Shown one piece after another: positions 1 through 7,740 of a stretch of DNA of 13,448 bases (position 1 is its first letter; each line of letters opens with the position of its first letter). Source of the DNA: Bacteroidota bacterium (GTDB taxonomy: Bacteria; Bacteroidota; Bacteroidia; NS11-12g; UBA9320); the NCBI GenBank assembly GCA_947499775.1, contig CANMPY010000017.1, forward strand, positions 1 through 13,448, given 5' to 3'. A program made the position numbers and the translations under genes. The notes beneath the pieces were generated by a model. It made no database searches. It was not told the DNA's origin and saw nothing but the letters and a program-made list of their open reading frames with translations.

Positions 1-60
1 GTAATATTATCATTATTTTTAATAGGCTGCAAAAATAGAATTAAGAGTTTGAATTTATAG
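1..60 (+). other. 3' end of a possible tiny lipoprotein frame (partial)
   Basis: Frame 1 is open from the left edge to a TAG at 58-60 and reads VILSLFLIGCKNRIKSLNL. The hydrophobic run ending in LIGC followed by K resembles a lipobox, with only nine residues after the cysteine. The start lies outside the window. It could be a very small lipoprotein, the remnant of a lipoprotein gene that lost its body, or chance in AT-rich DNA. With only 19 codons visible the call is weak. Confidence 0.2.
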
Positions 61-170
61 CCTTTTATTAAAATATGTTTGAGCTATAAATACGTCTAAT
101 ACCACATGAAATTGCCTACTTCTTATTTATAAAAAACGTTAAATACTTGCTTATTCATTAGGAACATGAA

Positions 171-206
171 TTAGGAATAGAACTTTTTCTTAAATTCTAT
201 TCCTAA
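171..206. terminator. 12-bp perfect inverted repeat downstream of the VWA gene
   Basis: TTAGGAATAGAA (171-182) is exactly complementary to TTCTATTCCTAA (195-206) across a 12-base loop. It lies 27 bases past the stop of the minus-strand VWA gene, where a transcript terminator would be expected. Neither flank has a clear T-tract, so it is not a textbook intrinsic terminator. It could serve as a 3'-end stabilising hairpin or act in both directions. Confidence 0.45.
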
Positions 207-232
207 ATAATGCATGGGAGTTAACTGAAAAT

Positions 233-1381
233 TTATTTAATCACCAAATCGAATTTTATAGCTTGTTTTTTGATTATTTTTTCAACTTCCGACTCTAATG
301 TTGCTTGATTTTCAGATGTAGTGGTTTTTGATTTTTCACTTAAAATAAACGCTTGTCGTTGTTTACTAATACTTTCAATATCCTTTTGAATTTTCGTACG
401 TTCATCTTTTTTGACTTTTACGATGGCATTTATTTCTGCTTCACTCTTATTTTTCATGCTTTCTGGCAAGGTTTTTTTATCTATTTTTCTAACAATAGTG
501 CTATCATCTGTGTTTGCATCTACAAGGTCCCAAGTCGAATTTTTATATATCTCTTTGCTTCCTTTTACAGTTACACGTTTAAGGGCAGCCGATTTGTTTT
601 TACCAATATTCAATTGGTCTACCTCGCTTTGTTTCTGCCAATTAGCGGCACCCATGCTTCCATAAGATATGTAGGTTCCATTTAATTTAGTATTTAAATC
701 AAATAGGCTACTATCATATGGCGTTGCGATATCGGCAACGGTTGCATTTTGATTTATATTCGTAAAACTTCCATTACCACATTCGCCAGCCAAATTCCAA
801 TGTTCTCTAATCCCTTGGTTCTTATCGCCACAATATATAGTATTTACGATTACACCTTTTTTTACTGCCAACGCACATGCTTTTGTATAGCTAATTCCTC
901 CTTGATAAAAATCTTCGTTACCCGCTATAAATATAACTTTATAATTTTGAGGGGATGGGTCCCAGTTAAGTTCGTTTAAAGATGAATATAAAACATGCCC
1001 ACAGTATTCATCGCCTCCATCAATGGTTAATCCAAATAAATTCTTCGACACTTGATCTAAATCACTGGTAAATCCATTTATCCGTTTTATAAATCCATTA
1101 TTAGCTCCATTGGATGGCCTACCATATTCGTATAAGGCAATCTCAATCTGTGGTGCAACATCCTGATTTCGCGCTCGCCCCATCACGCTAACCATATTCC
1201 AGAGCTGATCCTTGGCTTGATCGATTAATCCGCTCATACTTCCTGACACATCCAAACAAATAAGTACTTGAATTTTTCTTGGATTAGGAACTAACCCAAC
1301 AGGATGATTCGTGGGCTGTGCATTGCATCCTAAAAATCCGAATGCAAAAAGCGATAATGTTAAATTCTTTAAATTTTTCAT
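233..1381 (-). CDS. VWA-domain lipoprotein
   Basis: This encodes 382 residues. The N-terminus is a lipoprotein signal: two lysines, a hydrophobic stretch, then lipobox FLGC with Cys19, so the mature protein is probably lipid-anchored. Asn follows the cysteine, and the final membrane (inner, outer or surface) cannot be decided. A von Willebrand factor A domain fills about residues 36-230. It starts with the metal-ion-dependent adhesion motif DVSGS (Asp44, Ser46, Ser48), and a GGDEYCG segment fits the third part of the metal site. Such domains bind protein ligands through a divalent metal. The last 70 or so residues are rich in Lys and Glu and probably form a helix or coiled coil. The ATG is clear, with no Shine-Dalgarno. 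The gene is divergent from the two-component operon and may be its target (see the repeat at 1446-1474). The ligand is unknown. Confidence 0.85.
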   Translation of the reverse strand: MKNLKNLTLSLFAFGFLGCNAQPTNHPVGLVPNPRKIQVLICLDVSGSMSGLIDQAKDQLWNMVSVMGRARNQDVAPQIEIALYEYGRPSNGANNGFIKRINGFTSDLDQVSKNLFGLTIDGGDEYCGHVLYSSLNELNWDPSPQNYKVIFIAGNEDFYQGGISYTKACALAVKKGVIVNTIYCGDKNQGIREHWNLAGECGNGSFTNINQNATVADIATPYDSSLFDLNTKLNGTYISYGSMGAANWQKQSEVDQLNIGKNKSAALKRVTVKGSKEIYKNSTWDLVDANTDDSTIVRKIDKKTLPESMKNKSEAEINAIVKVKKDERTKIQKDIESISKQRQAFILSEKSKTTTSENQATLESEVEKIIKKQAIKFDLVIK

Positions 1382-1405
1382 GGCTGTATTTTTTTAATTT
1401 CAATT

Positions 1406-1436
1406 CAAAGATGATTCAAGCAATTTCCTTTTTAAA
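1406..1436 (-). promoter_or_regulatory. Candidate promoter of the VWA gene
   Basis: Read on the minus strand, CATCTTTG (1413-1406) matches the Bacteroidota -7 consensus TAnnTTTG except at its first base. A TTTA element (1436-1433) lies 19 bases further upstream, at the -33 position. The -7 box ends 24 bases before the ATG. No start site has been mapped; this is a motif match only. Confidence 0.45.
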
Positions 1437-1445
1437 CACCAATAC

Positions 1446-1474
1446 GTGAATGGGTTTGACAAATGAGTGAATGG
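1446..1474. promoter_or_regulatory. Direct repeat GTGAATGG-N13-GTGAATGG, candidate LytTR operator
   Basis: GTGAATGG occurs at 1446-1453 and again at 1467-1474, a 21-bp period or two helical turns. LytTR response regulators bind pairs of roughly 9-bp direct repeats spaced about 12-13 bp apart, typically just upstream of the -35/-33 element of the promoter they activate. This pair sits 9 bp upstream of the -33 element of the VWA promoter, in the region shared with the operon that encodes a LytTR regulator. The repeat sequence does not match a published LytTR consensus that I can recall, so the assignment rests on geometry and context. Confidence 0.4.
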
Positions 1475-1526
1475 TTATTTTGAATGTACCAAGCGGTTTA
1501 TTCTGACTAAATAAAATGCAAAAATT

Positions 1527-1557
1527 TTTACACATCCTTTTTAAGCGACTATCTTTG
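1527..1557 (+). promoter_or_regulatory. Promoter of the two-component operon
   Basis: TATCTTTG (1550-1557) is a full match to the Bacteroidota -7 element TAnnTTTG. A TTTA (1527-1530) sits 19 bases upstream at the -33 position. Only 11 bases separate the -7 box from ATG 1569, so the leader would be a few bases long or absent. Confidence 0.6.
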
Positions 1558-1568
1558 TTTTGGAAACC

Positions 1569-3491
1569 ATGACAAAAACCAGTTTCATTCTTTTCTTTTT
1601 TATTTCTTTCAGCGGATTTTCTCAAGATAAAACCGATAATAATTCAAATGAATTACAGCGCTTAAGTGTACCTATAGATTTATTAAATCAGGCCAATAAG
1701 TTGGCCAAAAGTAATCCGCAAAAAAGCATGCAATTGGCTAGTTTAGCCTTAGAAAGAAGCATCAATGAAAAAGACAAAACCACCGAATACTTTGCCTATG
1801 TTACTTTAGGCTCCTTATATTATAACATTGAAAATTATCCAAAAGCTTCAGATTATTTCACCAAAGCAACTTCAGGATTTAATGTGATAAATAATGAAAG
1901 GGGGCGTAAATACTCCGAAAAGTATTTAACGCTATGCCTCGAAAAGCAAAAGAAATATAAAGAGGCTTTAAAAATGAATGAAGTCACCCTGAAACGAACT
2001 TCAAATAGCAGCAAGGAAGAAATTACGAAATCAAAATACGATAAAGCACGAATAAAATCGAAAGCCGGTAAAAAAGTAGAGGCTATTAGCGAACTCGAAT
2101 CCTTATCGAAAGACGATAAAATAGCCCCCGATACTAAAATTGATATTTATAACGAACTGGGTGAATTATACCAATCCAACAGTGATTCGGTAAAAGCGTA
2201 TAATGCTTGGTATCAAGTATTAGAACTTGACAATTCTCAAGAAATTCGCGGGACCTATTCGAGTACAAATAAAGCGGGCTACATTGACGCCGCCAATAAA
2301 GTATCGGAACTTAACCTCAAAGGAAATAGAACAGCTGAGAATTTTGCCATTCAAAATCAATTGCTAACAGACGGATTAAAAACTAAAAATTTAGATTTAA
2401 TACAGAGCGCCAATTTTAATATTGGAAGTACTTATCTCCAACAAAAAAATGAAGCGAAAGCTATTCCGTTCTTTTCAAATAGTGCTAAAATAGCAAAGAA
2501 AACTGGCAACCAACTAGAAGAACAAAAAAGCGTGAAGGCTTTAGCAACGGCCTATGAAAACTTGGGACAATACAATAATGCCTTAAAAATTTACAAACAA
2601 TATATGCAAATATCAGACTCTTTCAAGTCGATAACTGCTCAAGGCAATGAAGCCAATTTGGCTTTGAACAGGGAATTTATTAAGCAAGAAATACGTATTA
2701 AAGGTCTCATAGATTCACAAAACGAAAAAGAAGTAACGTTACAAAGGCAAAAAAATATTGTTTGGACCCTATCGACTATTCTTCTCATTTTCGCTCTGCT
2801 TACTTGGGCCTTGGTTAGGAACATAAATCAAAAGAAAAAAGCGAATATGGTTATTGAACTCCAATCGCTCCGCACACAAATGAATCCCCATTTTATTTTT
2901 AATTCATTAAACAGCGTTAATAATTTTATTGCAAAAAATGACGAGGTAAGTGCCAATAAATACATCTCCGATTTCAGTAAATTAATGCGCTCGGTGTTAA
3001 AAAACAGCGACCAAGATTTTGTAGGATTAGACACAGAAATTGAAACCTTGCGCATTTATTTAGAATTGGAGCATTTTAGGTTTGGCGATAAGTTTGACTA
3101 TAGTTTAATTGTTGAACCGAATGTGGAAGTCGAAAACGTTCAAATTCCACCTATGTTAATTCAGCCCTATATTGAAAACGCTATTTGGCATGGGTTGAGG
3201 TATAAAGACGAGCTAGGCAAATTAGAAGTTAGGTTTTTTCTTAACGCAACAAAGCTTTACTGCACCGTTTACGACAATGGCATAGGCCGCCTGAAATCAT
3301 CAGAACTTAAGACCAAGCATCAAAAATCGTATCAGAGCACAGGACTTAAAAATACCCAAAAACGCATTGAATTACTCAATAAATTACATAGCACATCACT
3401 CGAAATTTCAATCAACGATTTAGAGGAAAATGGCGTGGGATGTGGCACTTTGGTTAAAATATCGCTACCCTTTATTATGCATAATGTTTAA
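1569..3491 (+). CDS. TPR sensor histidine kinase, LytS/His_kinase type
   Basis: The protein has 640 residues from ATG 1569. A TTG at 1560 would add three residues but lies beside the -7 promoter box, so ATG is preferred. A cleavable signal peptide (MTKTSFILFFFISFSGFSQ) is followed by a periplasmic TPR region over about residues 35-370, a transmembrane helix near 397-415, and a cytoplasmic kinase. The kinase has the LytS-family H-box QMNPHFIFNSLNS with phospho-accepting His441, the N-box PPMLIQPYIENAIWHGL with Asn537, and DNGIGR (Asp569) plus an STGLKNTQKR segment for ATP binding. It probably autophosphorylates and passes phosphate to Asp59 of the regulator encoded 18 bases downstream. Periplasmic TPRs suggest that a protein or peptide controls it, but the signal is unknown. 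This layout is common in Bacteroidota. Confidence 0.93.
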   Translation: MTKTSFILFFFISFSGFSQDKTDNNSNELQRLSVPIDLLNQANKLAKSNPQKSMQLASLALERSINEKDKTTEYFAYVTLGSLYYNIENYPKASDYFTKATSGFNVINNERGRKYSEKYLTLCLEKQKKYKEALKMNEVTLKRTSNSSKEEITKSKYDKARIKSKAGKKVEAISELESLSKDDKIAPDTKIDIYNELGELYQSNSDSVKAYNAWYQVLELDNSQEIRGTYSSTNKAGYIDAANKVSELNLKGNRTAENFAIQNQLLTDGLKTKNLDLIQSANFNIGSTYLQQKNEAKAIPFFSNSAKIAKKTGNQLEEQKSVKALATAYENLGQYNNALKIYKQYMQISDSFKSITAQGNEANLALNREFIKQEIRIKGLIDSQNEKEVTLQRQKNIVWTLSTILLIFALLTWALVRNINQKKKANMVIELQSLRTQMNPHFIFNSLNSVNNFIAKNDEVSANKYISDFSKLMRSVLKNSDQDFVGLDTEIETLRIYLELEHFRFGDKFDYSLIVEPNVEVENVQIPPMLIQPYIENAIWHGLRYKDELGKLEVRFFLNATKLYCTVYDNGIGRLKSSELKTKHQKSYQSTGLKNTQKRIELLNKLHSTSLEISINDLEENGVGCGTLVKISLPFIMHNV

Positions 3492-3509
3492 TTACAAAAC
3501 AAATTGAGT

Positions 3510-4259
3510 ATGAACACCACGCCTATCAGAACCATAATAGTTGACGACGAATTAGCAGCGAGAGAAACCTTGCGAACTTACCTTATAAAATATTGCACAG
3601 GCATTGAGATTATTGGCGAGGCCTCCGACGTTCCTTCGGCCATTTCAATTATCAATGAATTAAAACCAGCACTTGTTTTTTTGGATGTAGAAATGCCTTT
3701 TGGCAATGCGTTTGATGTATTAGAAAACACAGCCGAAATCGGGTTCGAAACTATTTTCATTACCGCTTTTAGCGAGTATGCTATCAAAGCTTTTAATTTC
3801 AGCGCATCTTATTATATTTTAAAACCGGTTGATATCCAGGATTTGTTAAAAGCAGTAACCAAAGTTAAATCCCTGCTCAGTCAAAAATCAACGCCTAACG
3901 TTTCGCAAATACTTTATGAAAACTTCAAATATCCTGAGAACAAAAAATTAGTTTTGCCAACCACCAACGGATTCGAGGTTGTTCTAGTCAAAAATATTAT
4001 TCGACTGAGTGGCAGCAGTAATTATACCGAAATTTACTTAATAGATGGAAAGAAAAAAGTAGTTAGCCGTATTTTAAAAGTTTTTGAAGATATGCTAAGC
4101 GATCAAGGATTTATGCGCATCCACAAAAGCCATATAATTAATTTGGAACACATAAAAAGCTACCATAAAGGAAAAGGTGGATCAATTGAACTCACGGATG
4201 GTTCAGAAGTAGAAGTATCGCCAAATAAAAAACAAGAACTGCTCGCATTATTTAAATAA
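3510..4259 (+). CDS. LytTR-family response regulator
   Basis: The protein has 249 residues from ATG 3510; a TTG at 3504 adds two residues and is less likely. The N-terminal receiver domain (about residues 6-120) has all the key positions: acidic pair Asp12-Asp13, phospho-acceptor Asp59 in FLDVEMP, Thr85 in FITAFSEYAI and Lys105 in ILKPVD. A LytTR DNA-binding domain fills about residues 150-245, recognisable by the SSNYTEIYL strand and the FMRIHKSHIINLEHI core. Dimers of such regulators contact two direct repeats on one DNA face. The gene follows its kinase after 18 bases and precedes the DUF3820 gene by one base, so the three are probably one transcript. The repeat at 1446-1474 is a candidate binding site. 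Confidence 0.94.
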   Translation: MNTTPIRTIIVDDELAARETLRTYLIKYCTGIEIIGEASDVPSAISIINELKPALVFLDVEMPFGNAFDVLENTAEIGFETIFITAFSEYAIKAFNFSASYYILKPVDIQDLLKAVTKVKSLLSQKSTPNVSQILYENFKYPENKKLVLPTTNGFEVVLVKNIIRLSGSSNYTEIYLIDGKKKVVSRILKVFEDMLSDQGFMRIHKSHIINLEHIKSYHKGKGGSIELTDGSEVEVSPNKKQELLALFK

Positions 4260-4260
4260 G

Positions 4261-4497
4261 ATGGACCCGTTAAAACCCGATCCAAATATATTATTCGACC
4301 TTGTGAAAACGACTATGCCCTACGGTAAATATAAGGGGGTAGTGCTGTCGAAACTTCCGGTTCATTATTTAGAATGGTACTACCGAAAAGGATTGCCCAA
4401 TGGCAAACTTGGCATGCAACTAGCCACTATCTACGAAATTAAACTTAATGGTTTGGAGGCACTATTAATTCCTTTGCAAAAAAAACGAAACCCTTAA
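4261..4497 (+). CDS. DUF3820 family small protein
   Basis: This is a 78-residue protein whose ATG lies one base after the regulator's stop, implying translational coupling. It carries the DUF3820 signature MPYGKYKGVVLSKLPVHYL, then EWYYRKGLPNGKLG, and a C-terminal part with YEIKLNGLEALLIPL. It appears full length for the family. There is no signal peptide or membrane segment, so it should be cytoplasmic. As I recall, Pfam relabelled the family as a putative quorum-sensing-regulated virulence factor, but no biochemical role is established that I know of. Placement at the end of a LytS/LytTR operon may mean only co-expression. Confidence 0.85.
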   Translation: MDPLKPDPNILFDLVKTTMPYGKYKGVVLSKLPVHYLEWYYRKGLPNGKLGMQLATIYEIKLNGLEALLIPLQKKRNP

Positions 4498-4520
4498 CAT
4501 TCTTATTATTTTTTTCGTTT
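4483..4520 (+). terminator. Possible hairpin at the end of the operon
   Basis: AAACGAAA (4483-4490) pairs exactly with TTTCGTTT (4513-4520) across a 22-base loop that includes the DUF3820 stop codon. The right arm lies in a T-rich stretch. The loop is long and the stem AT-rich, so termination here is only a possibility. Confidence 0.3.
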
Positions 4521-4554
4521 GTTTAGTGTAAAAATCTGATACCAAAGCAGGTCC

Positions 4555-4587
4555 ATTGCAATTGGGTGATAAATATTATTACCTTTG
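4555..4587 (+). promoter_or_regulatory. Promoter of the CotH gene
   Basis: TACCTTTG (4580-4587) is a full match to TAnnTTTG. An ATTG (4555-4558) is located 21 bases upstream, at the -33 position. The box ends 23 bases before ATG 4611. This shows that the CotH gene has its own promoter and is separate from the operon upstream. Confidence 0.6.
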
Positions 4588-4610
4588 GTTTCTAAATTAT
4601 TTCTTAATTA

Positions 4611-6335
4611 ATGCTAAAACTAATACTCAGTATTGCCTTTCAGCTTATAACTTTATTCAGTTTCTCGCAAGTATTTACGGGCTATGGCGGATCAATTAAG
4701 GACAACGCTTCTCAAAATTTTTACAGGCAAACGGTTACAGGTTTGGCAAGCTCAATGGACTCAAAATTTGGGGTAATGGCCGTTACTGTAAATATTAAAC
4801 ACGCATACGATGGCGATTTAAATATATTCTTAATTGCACCAAATAATATTGTAATTGAATTAAGTACAGGCAATGGTGGAAGTGGAAAAAACTTTGACAA
4901 CTGCCTCTTTAATAATAATTCAGCCACAAAAATAAGCGCAGGTAAAGCCCCTTTTAGCGGAAGCTATAAACCCGAAGGCTCTTTAGGATTATTAAATAGC
5001 ATTGGTCTTAACCCTAATGGAGATTGGCGTTTGATGATTGTGGATACCAAACGAAATAAAGACACCGGGACCTTAGTTAATTGGAATATTATTTTTACCA
5101 CTACCCCTTCAGCCGTCGAACCCTTTATAAATTCAAACTTACCTTTAATTCTGATCAACACGCATGGAAAAACCATTAATGATGAACCAAGAATTTGGTC
5201 CGAAATGCAAATCATAAACAATACCAATAATATACTGAGAGATTCTACTAAAAGCTTCAAGTATGGAATTACTATTGAAACACGTGGCTCTACTTCACAA
5301 TCGTTTCCTAAAAAACCCTATGGATTTACCACGGTAACCAAAGCCTTGGTCGACACCAACGTATCGCTGCTTGGATATGCCGAAGAACATGATTGGATAC
5401 TGAATGCCACATACAATGACAAATCGTTAATGCGTGATGTACTTGCCTATGAAATGGCGCGAAGAACCGGTCGGTATGCAACACGGCATCGGTATTGTGA
5501 ACTTTTCATAAACGGAAATTATGAAGGCATCTATGTGCTATTGGAAAAAGTAAAACGCGACAAATTCAGAGTTAATATCAGTAAACTCGAACCCAAAGAC
5601 TCCGTGGGAAATGCATTAACTGGAGGCTACATTTTAAAAATTGATAAAACCACAGGAAATAATAATGGGGGATTTACTTCGAATGGCGTTTATTTTCAAT
5701 ACGATTATCCAAATGGCGATGTTTTAGTAAAACAACAATCTACCTATATCCAAAATTACATCAACAGCTTTGAAACCGCATTGGCAGGATCAAATTTCCA
5801 AAATCCTACCACAGGTTTTAGGCAATATGCCGATGCCAGTACGTTTATTGATTTATCCATTATTAATGAAATAAGTAAAAATGTGGATGGCTATAGATTG
5901 AGTACCTATTTATTTAAGGATCGCGATAGCAAGGGTGGAAAATTGCGTATGGGCCCAGTTTGGGATTTTAATTTAGCTTGGAATAATGCCGATTACAACA
6001 ATAGTTCGAGCCCACAAGGCTGGGAAATTGACCTTTCTGGAGGAGCTCCTTTTTGGTGGAAACGATTCAGACAGGATACCACTTATGTAAAGGATTATTA
6101 TTGCCGTTGGAACCAGTTGCGCCAATCAACGCTGAGCCTTTATAATATTAATAATTTTATTGATTCAACCTACAAACTACTTGAAGATGCCTCTTATCGA
6201 AATTTTACGCGATGGCCAGTAATGGGTATTTATATATGGCCTAATCCCAGTCCTTTGAGCTATTCGATGAAAGAAGAAGTAGATTCATTAAAAAGTTGGA
6301 TTCAAAAACGATTCGAATGGATGGACAGATTGTAA
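4611..6335 (+). CDS. Secreted P-domain and CotH kinase-fold protein (5' part of a split gene)
   Basis: This part encodes 574 residues. A Sec signal peptide (MLKLILSIAFQLITLFSFSQ) leads into a proprotein-convertase P-domain at about residues 25-165 (HAYDGDLNIFLIAPN, later NGDWRLMIVDT). A CotH domain follows at about 205-573, shown by ETRGSTSQSFPKKPYGF, HDWILNATYNDKSLMRDVLAYE, the LLEKVKRDKFRVNI segment and WDFNLAW with Asp452. CotH proteins adopt an atypical protein-kinase fold, and Bacillus CotH phosphorylates spore-coat protein. In Bacteroidota they are usually secreted and their substrates are unknown. The frame ends with EWMDRL then TAA, exactly where the CotH domain ends, with no sorting domain. 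The missing repeats and T9SS tail lie in the +1 frame immediately downstream, so a frameshift is likely. The start ATG is well supported by the promoter and signal peptide. Confidence 0.88.
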   Translation: MLKLILSIAFQLITLFSFSQVFTGYGGSIKDNASQNFYRQTVTGLASSMDSKFGVMAVTVNIKHAYDGDLNIFLIAPNNIVIELSTGNGGSGKNFDNCLFNNNSATKISAGKAPFSGSYKPEGSLGLLNSIGLNPNGDWRLMIVDTKRNKDTGTLVNWNIIFTTTPSAVEPFINSNLPLILINTHGKTINDEPRIWSEMQIINNTNNILRDSTKSFKYGITIETRGSTSQSFPKKPYGFTTVTKALVDTNVSLLGYAEEHDWILNATYNDKSLMRDVLAYEMARRTGRYATRHRYCELFINGNYEGIYVLLEKVKRDKFRVNISKLEPKDSVGNALTGGYILKIDKTTGNNNGGFTSNGVYFQYDYPNGDVLVKQQSTYIQNYINSFETALAGSNFQNPTTGFRQYADASTFIDLSIINEISKNVDGYRLSTYLFKDRDSKGGKLRMGPVWDFNLAWNNADYNNSSSPQGWEIDLSGGAPFWWKRFRQDTTYVKDYYCRWNQLRQSTLSLYNINNFIDSTYKLLEDASYRNFTRWPVMGIYIWPNPSPLSYSMKEEVDSLKSWIQKRFEWMDRL

Positions 6336-6351
6336 AAAAGTAAATATTTGC

Positions 6352-7740
6352 AAACCCCGAGTTGTAATTTTTGCAGATAAAAATGCGATGTGTAAAAACC
6401 AATCCTTACCCTTATTTGCCGATGGCTTAGGTAACAGTTTTAAGTGGTCGCCTTCAACTGGTTTAAACACAACAACAGGTCATGCAGTTATAGCAACACC
6501 AAATTCTACCACCACCTATAAAGTAGTGATGCAAACCAAAGCCGGATGCAAAGACAGCACAAGTATAACCCTAAAAGTTTTGCCATTGCCTGCTAAAAAC
6601 ATAAGCGGGAATACAACCTTTTGCGAGGGCTCTTTCACACAATTAACGGTTTCACCTGGTTCGAAAATATATAAATGGTCGCCAAGCACTGGCTTAGATA
6701 CAATATTAGGCCCAAAAGTAAAAGCGAAGCCAACCTATAATATTACCTATAAAGTAAACATTACCGATTCGATGGGATGCAAGGACTCAAATATGGTTTT
6801 GGTAAAAATAAATAAAAAACCTATCGTCACTATAACCTCTAATAAGGACACCCTTTGCAAAAACGATTCAATACTACTTACTGCTAATGGGGCTTTAACC
6901 TTTACGTGGCTCCCAGCAACTGGGCTAAACCAATATACTGGAAATAAGGTTACGGTATATCCTCGAAATACGACTTATACTGTAATTGGCACATCTGATT
7001 TTGGCTGTTTAGATACGAGCACCCATTCTATTTTTGAATATCCAAATGCACCTTTAGCTATAACTGCCACCTCTTCCCAAATTTGTTTTGGAAACCCGGC
7101 ATGGTTAACTGCCGAAAAAGGAAGCAATTATACTTGGGCAAAAACCACTGATTTTAATGGATCAACATCTACTATCATTCAAGTATTTCCAAAGCAAAAT
7201 ACAAATTATAAGGTGTATGGATTAAATAGGTATGGTTGCGCAGATTCGGCCAATTACACACTTACCGTATTTCCTGAAATGAATTTTTCTTTAAGTGGCG
7301 ATTCTGCCATTTGCATAGGAGAATCAACTAATCTTAAGGCAAGTGGCACATACTCCTATAAATGGACGCCATCAACAGGACTCAATAATTCGGATAAGGC
7401 TAGTGTTATTGCATCGCCACAAAAATCAATAGTATATAAAGTTGTGGCTACTGCAAATTTATTTTGTACCGATACCAATACAATAGCTATCAAAGTTAAC
7501 GACTTACCTAATTTAATCGTTTCGCCACTAGCCGATACTATAATAGAAGGACAAAGCACGACTATTCATTTTGGAGGCGCTAAAGATTATGTATGGTTGC
7601 CCAATACATGGTTGCAATTTTCAGCTGATAGCGTAATCGCTTCTCCTCCAACAAGCACAAACTACCTCGTTACCGGAACCGATAGCAATAGGTGCAGCCA
7701 ATCCACAAATGTATTCATTACCGTTACTGAAAAAATAGGG
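6352..7740 (+). repeat. Six tandem Ig-like protein repeats
   Basis: Repeats of roughly 70-80 codons begin near KPRVV (6352), AKNIS, IVTIT, LAITA, NFSLS and NLIVS. Shared marks are a Cys before a short hydrophobic strand, a Trp followed by SP or LP, TGL, a TTYKV-like strand and a GCxD end. Copies 1, 2, 3 and 5 keep W-x-P-x-TGL. Copy 4 has YTWAKTTDF instead. Copy 6 lacks the first Cys and reads WLPNTWL. Conservation is at the protein level; I saw no long DNA-level identity. Confidence 0.75.

Noticed and set aside
353..979. Plus-strand reading frames inside the VWA gene
   Set aside because: They are low-complexity hydrophobic shadows of the minus-strand gene, which has a lipobox and VWA motifs.
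1560..1568. TTG at 1560 as start of the histidine kinase
   Set aside because: It lies beside the -7 promoter box (1550-1557), probably upstream of the transcript start, and adds only three residues before a better ATG at 1569.
1416..1625. Minus-strand 69-residue frame across the divergent promoter region
   Set aside because: It overlaps both promoters and the kinase start, and shows no domain or export signal.
3504..3509. TTG at 3504 as start of the response regulator
   Set aside because: ATG 3510 is two codons downstream and gives a normal receiver N-terminus.
4964..5260. Minus-strand 98-residue frame within the CotH gene
   Set aside because: It is antisense to the linker between the P-domain and CotH domain, and the plus strand is clearly coding.
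6333..6340. Slippage on the A-run after the CotH stop as the way to join the two frames
   Set aside because: The TAA occupies 6333-6335 and most of the A-run follows it, so slipping there would come too late. Any shift must occur at or before 6333.
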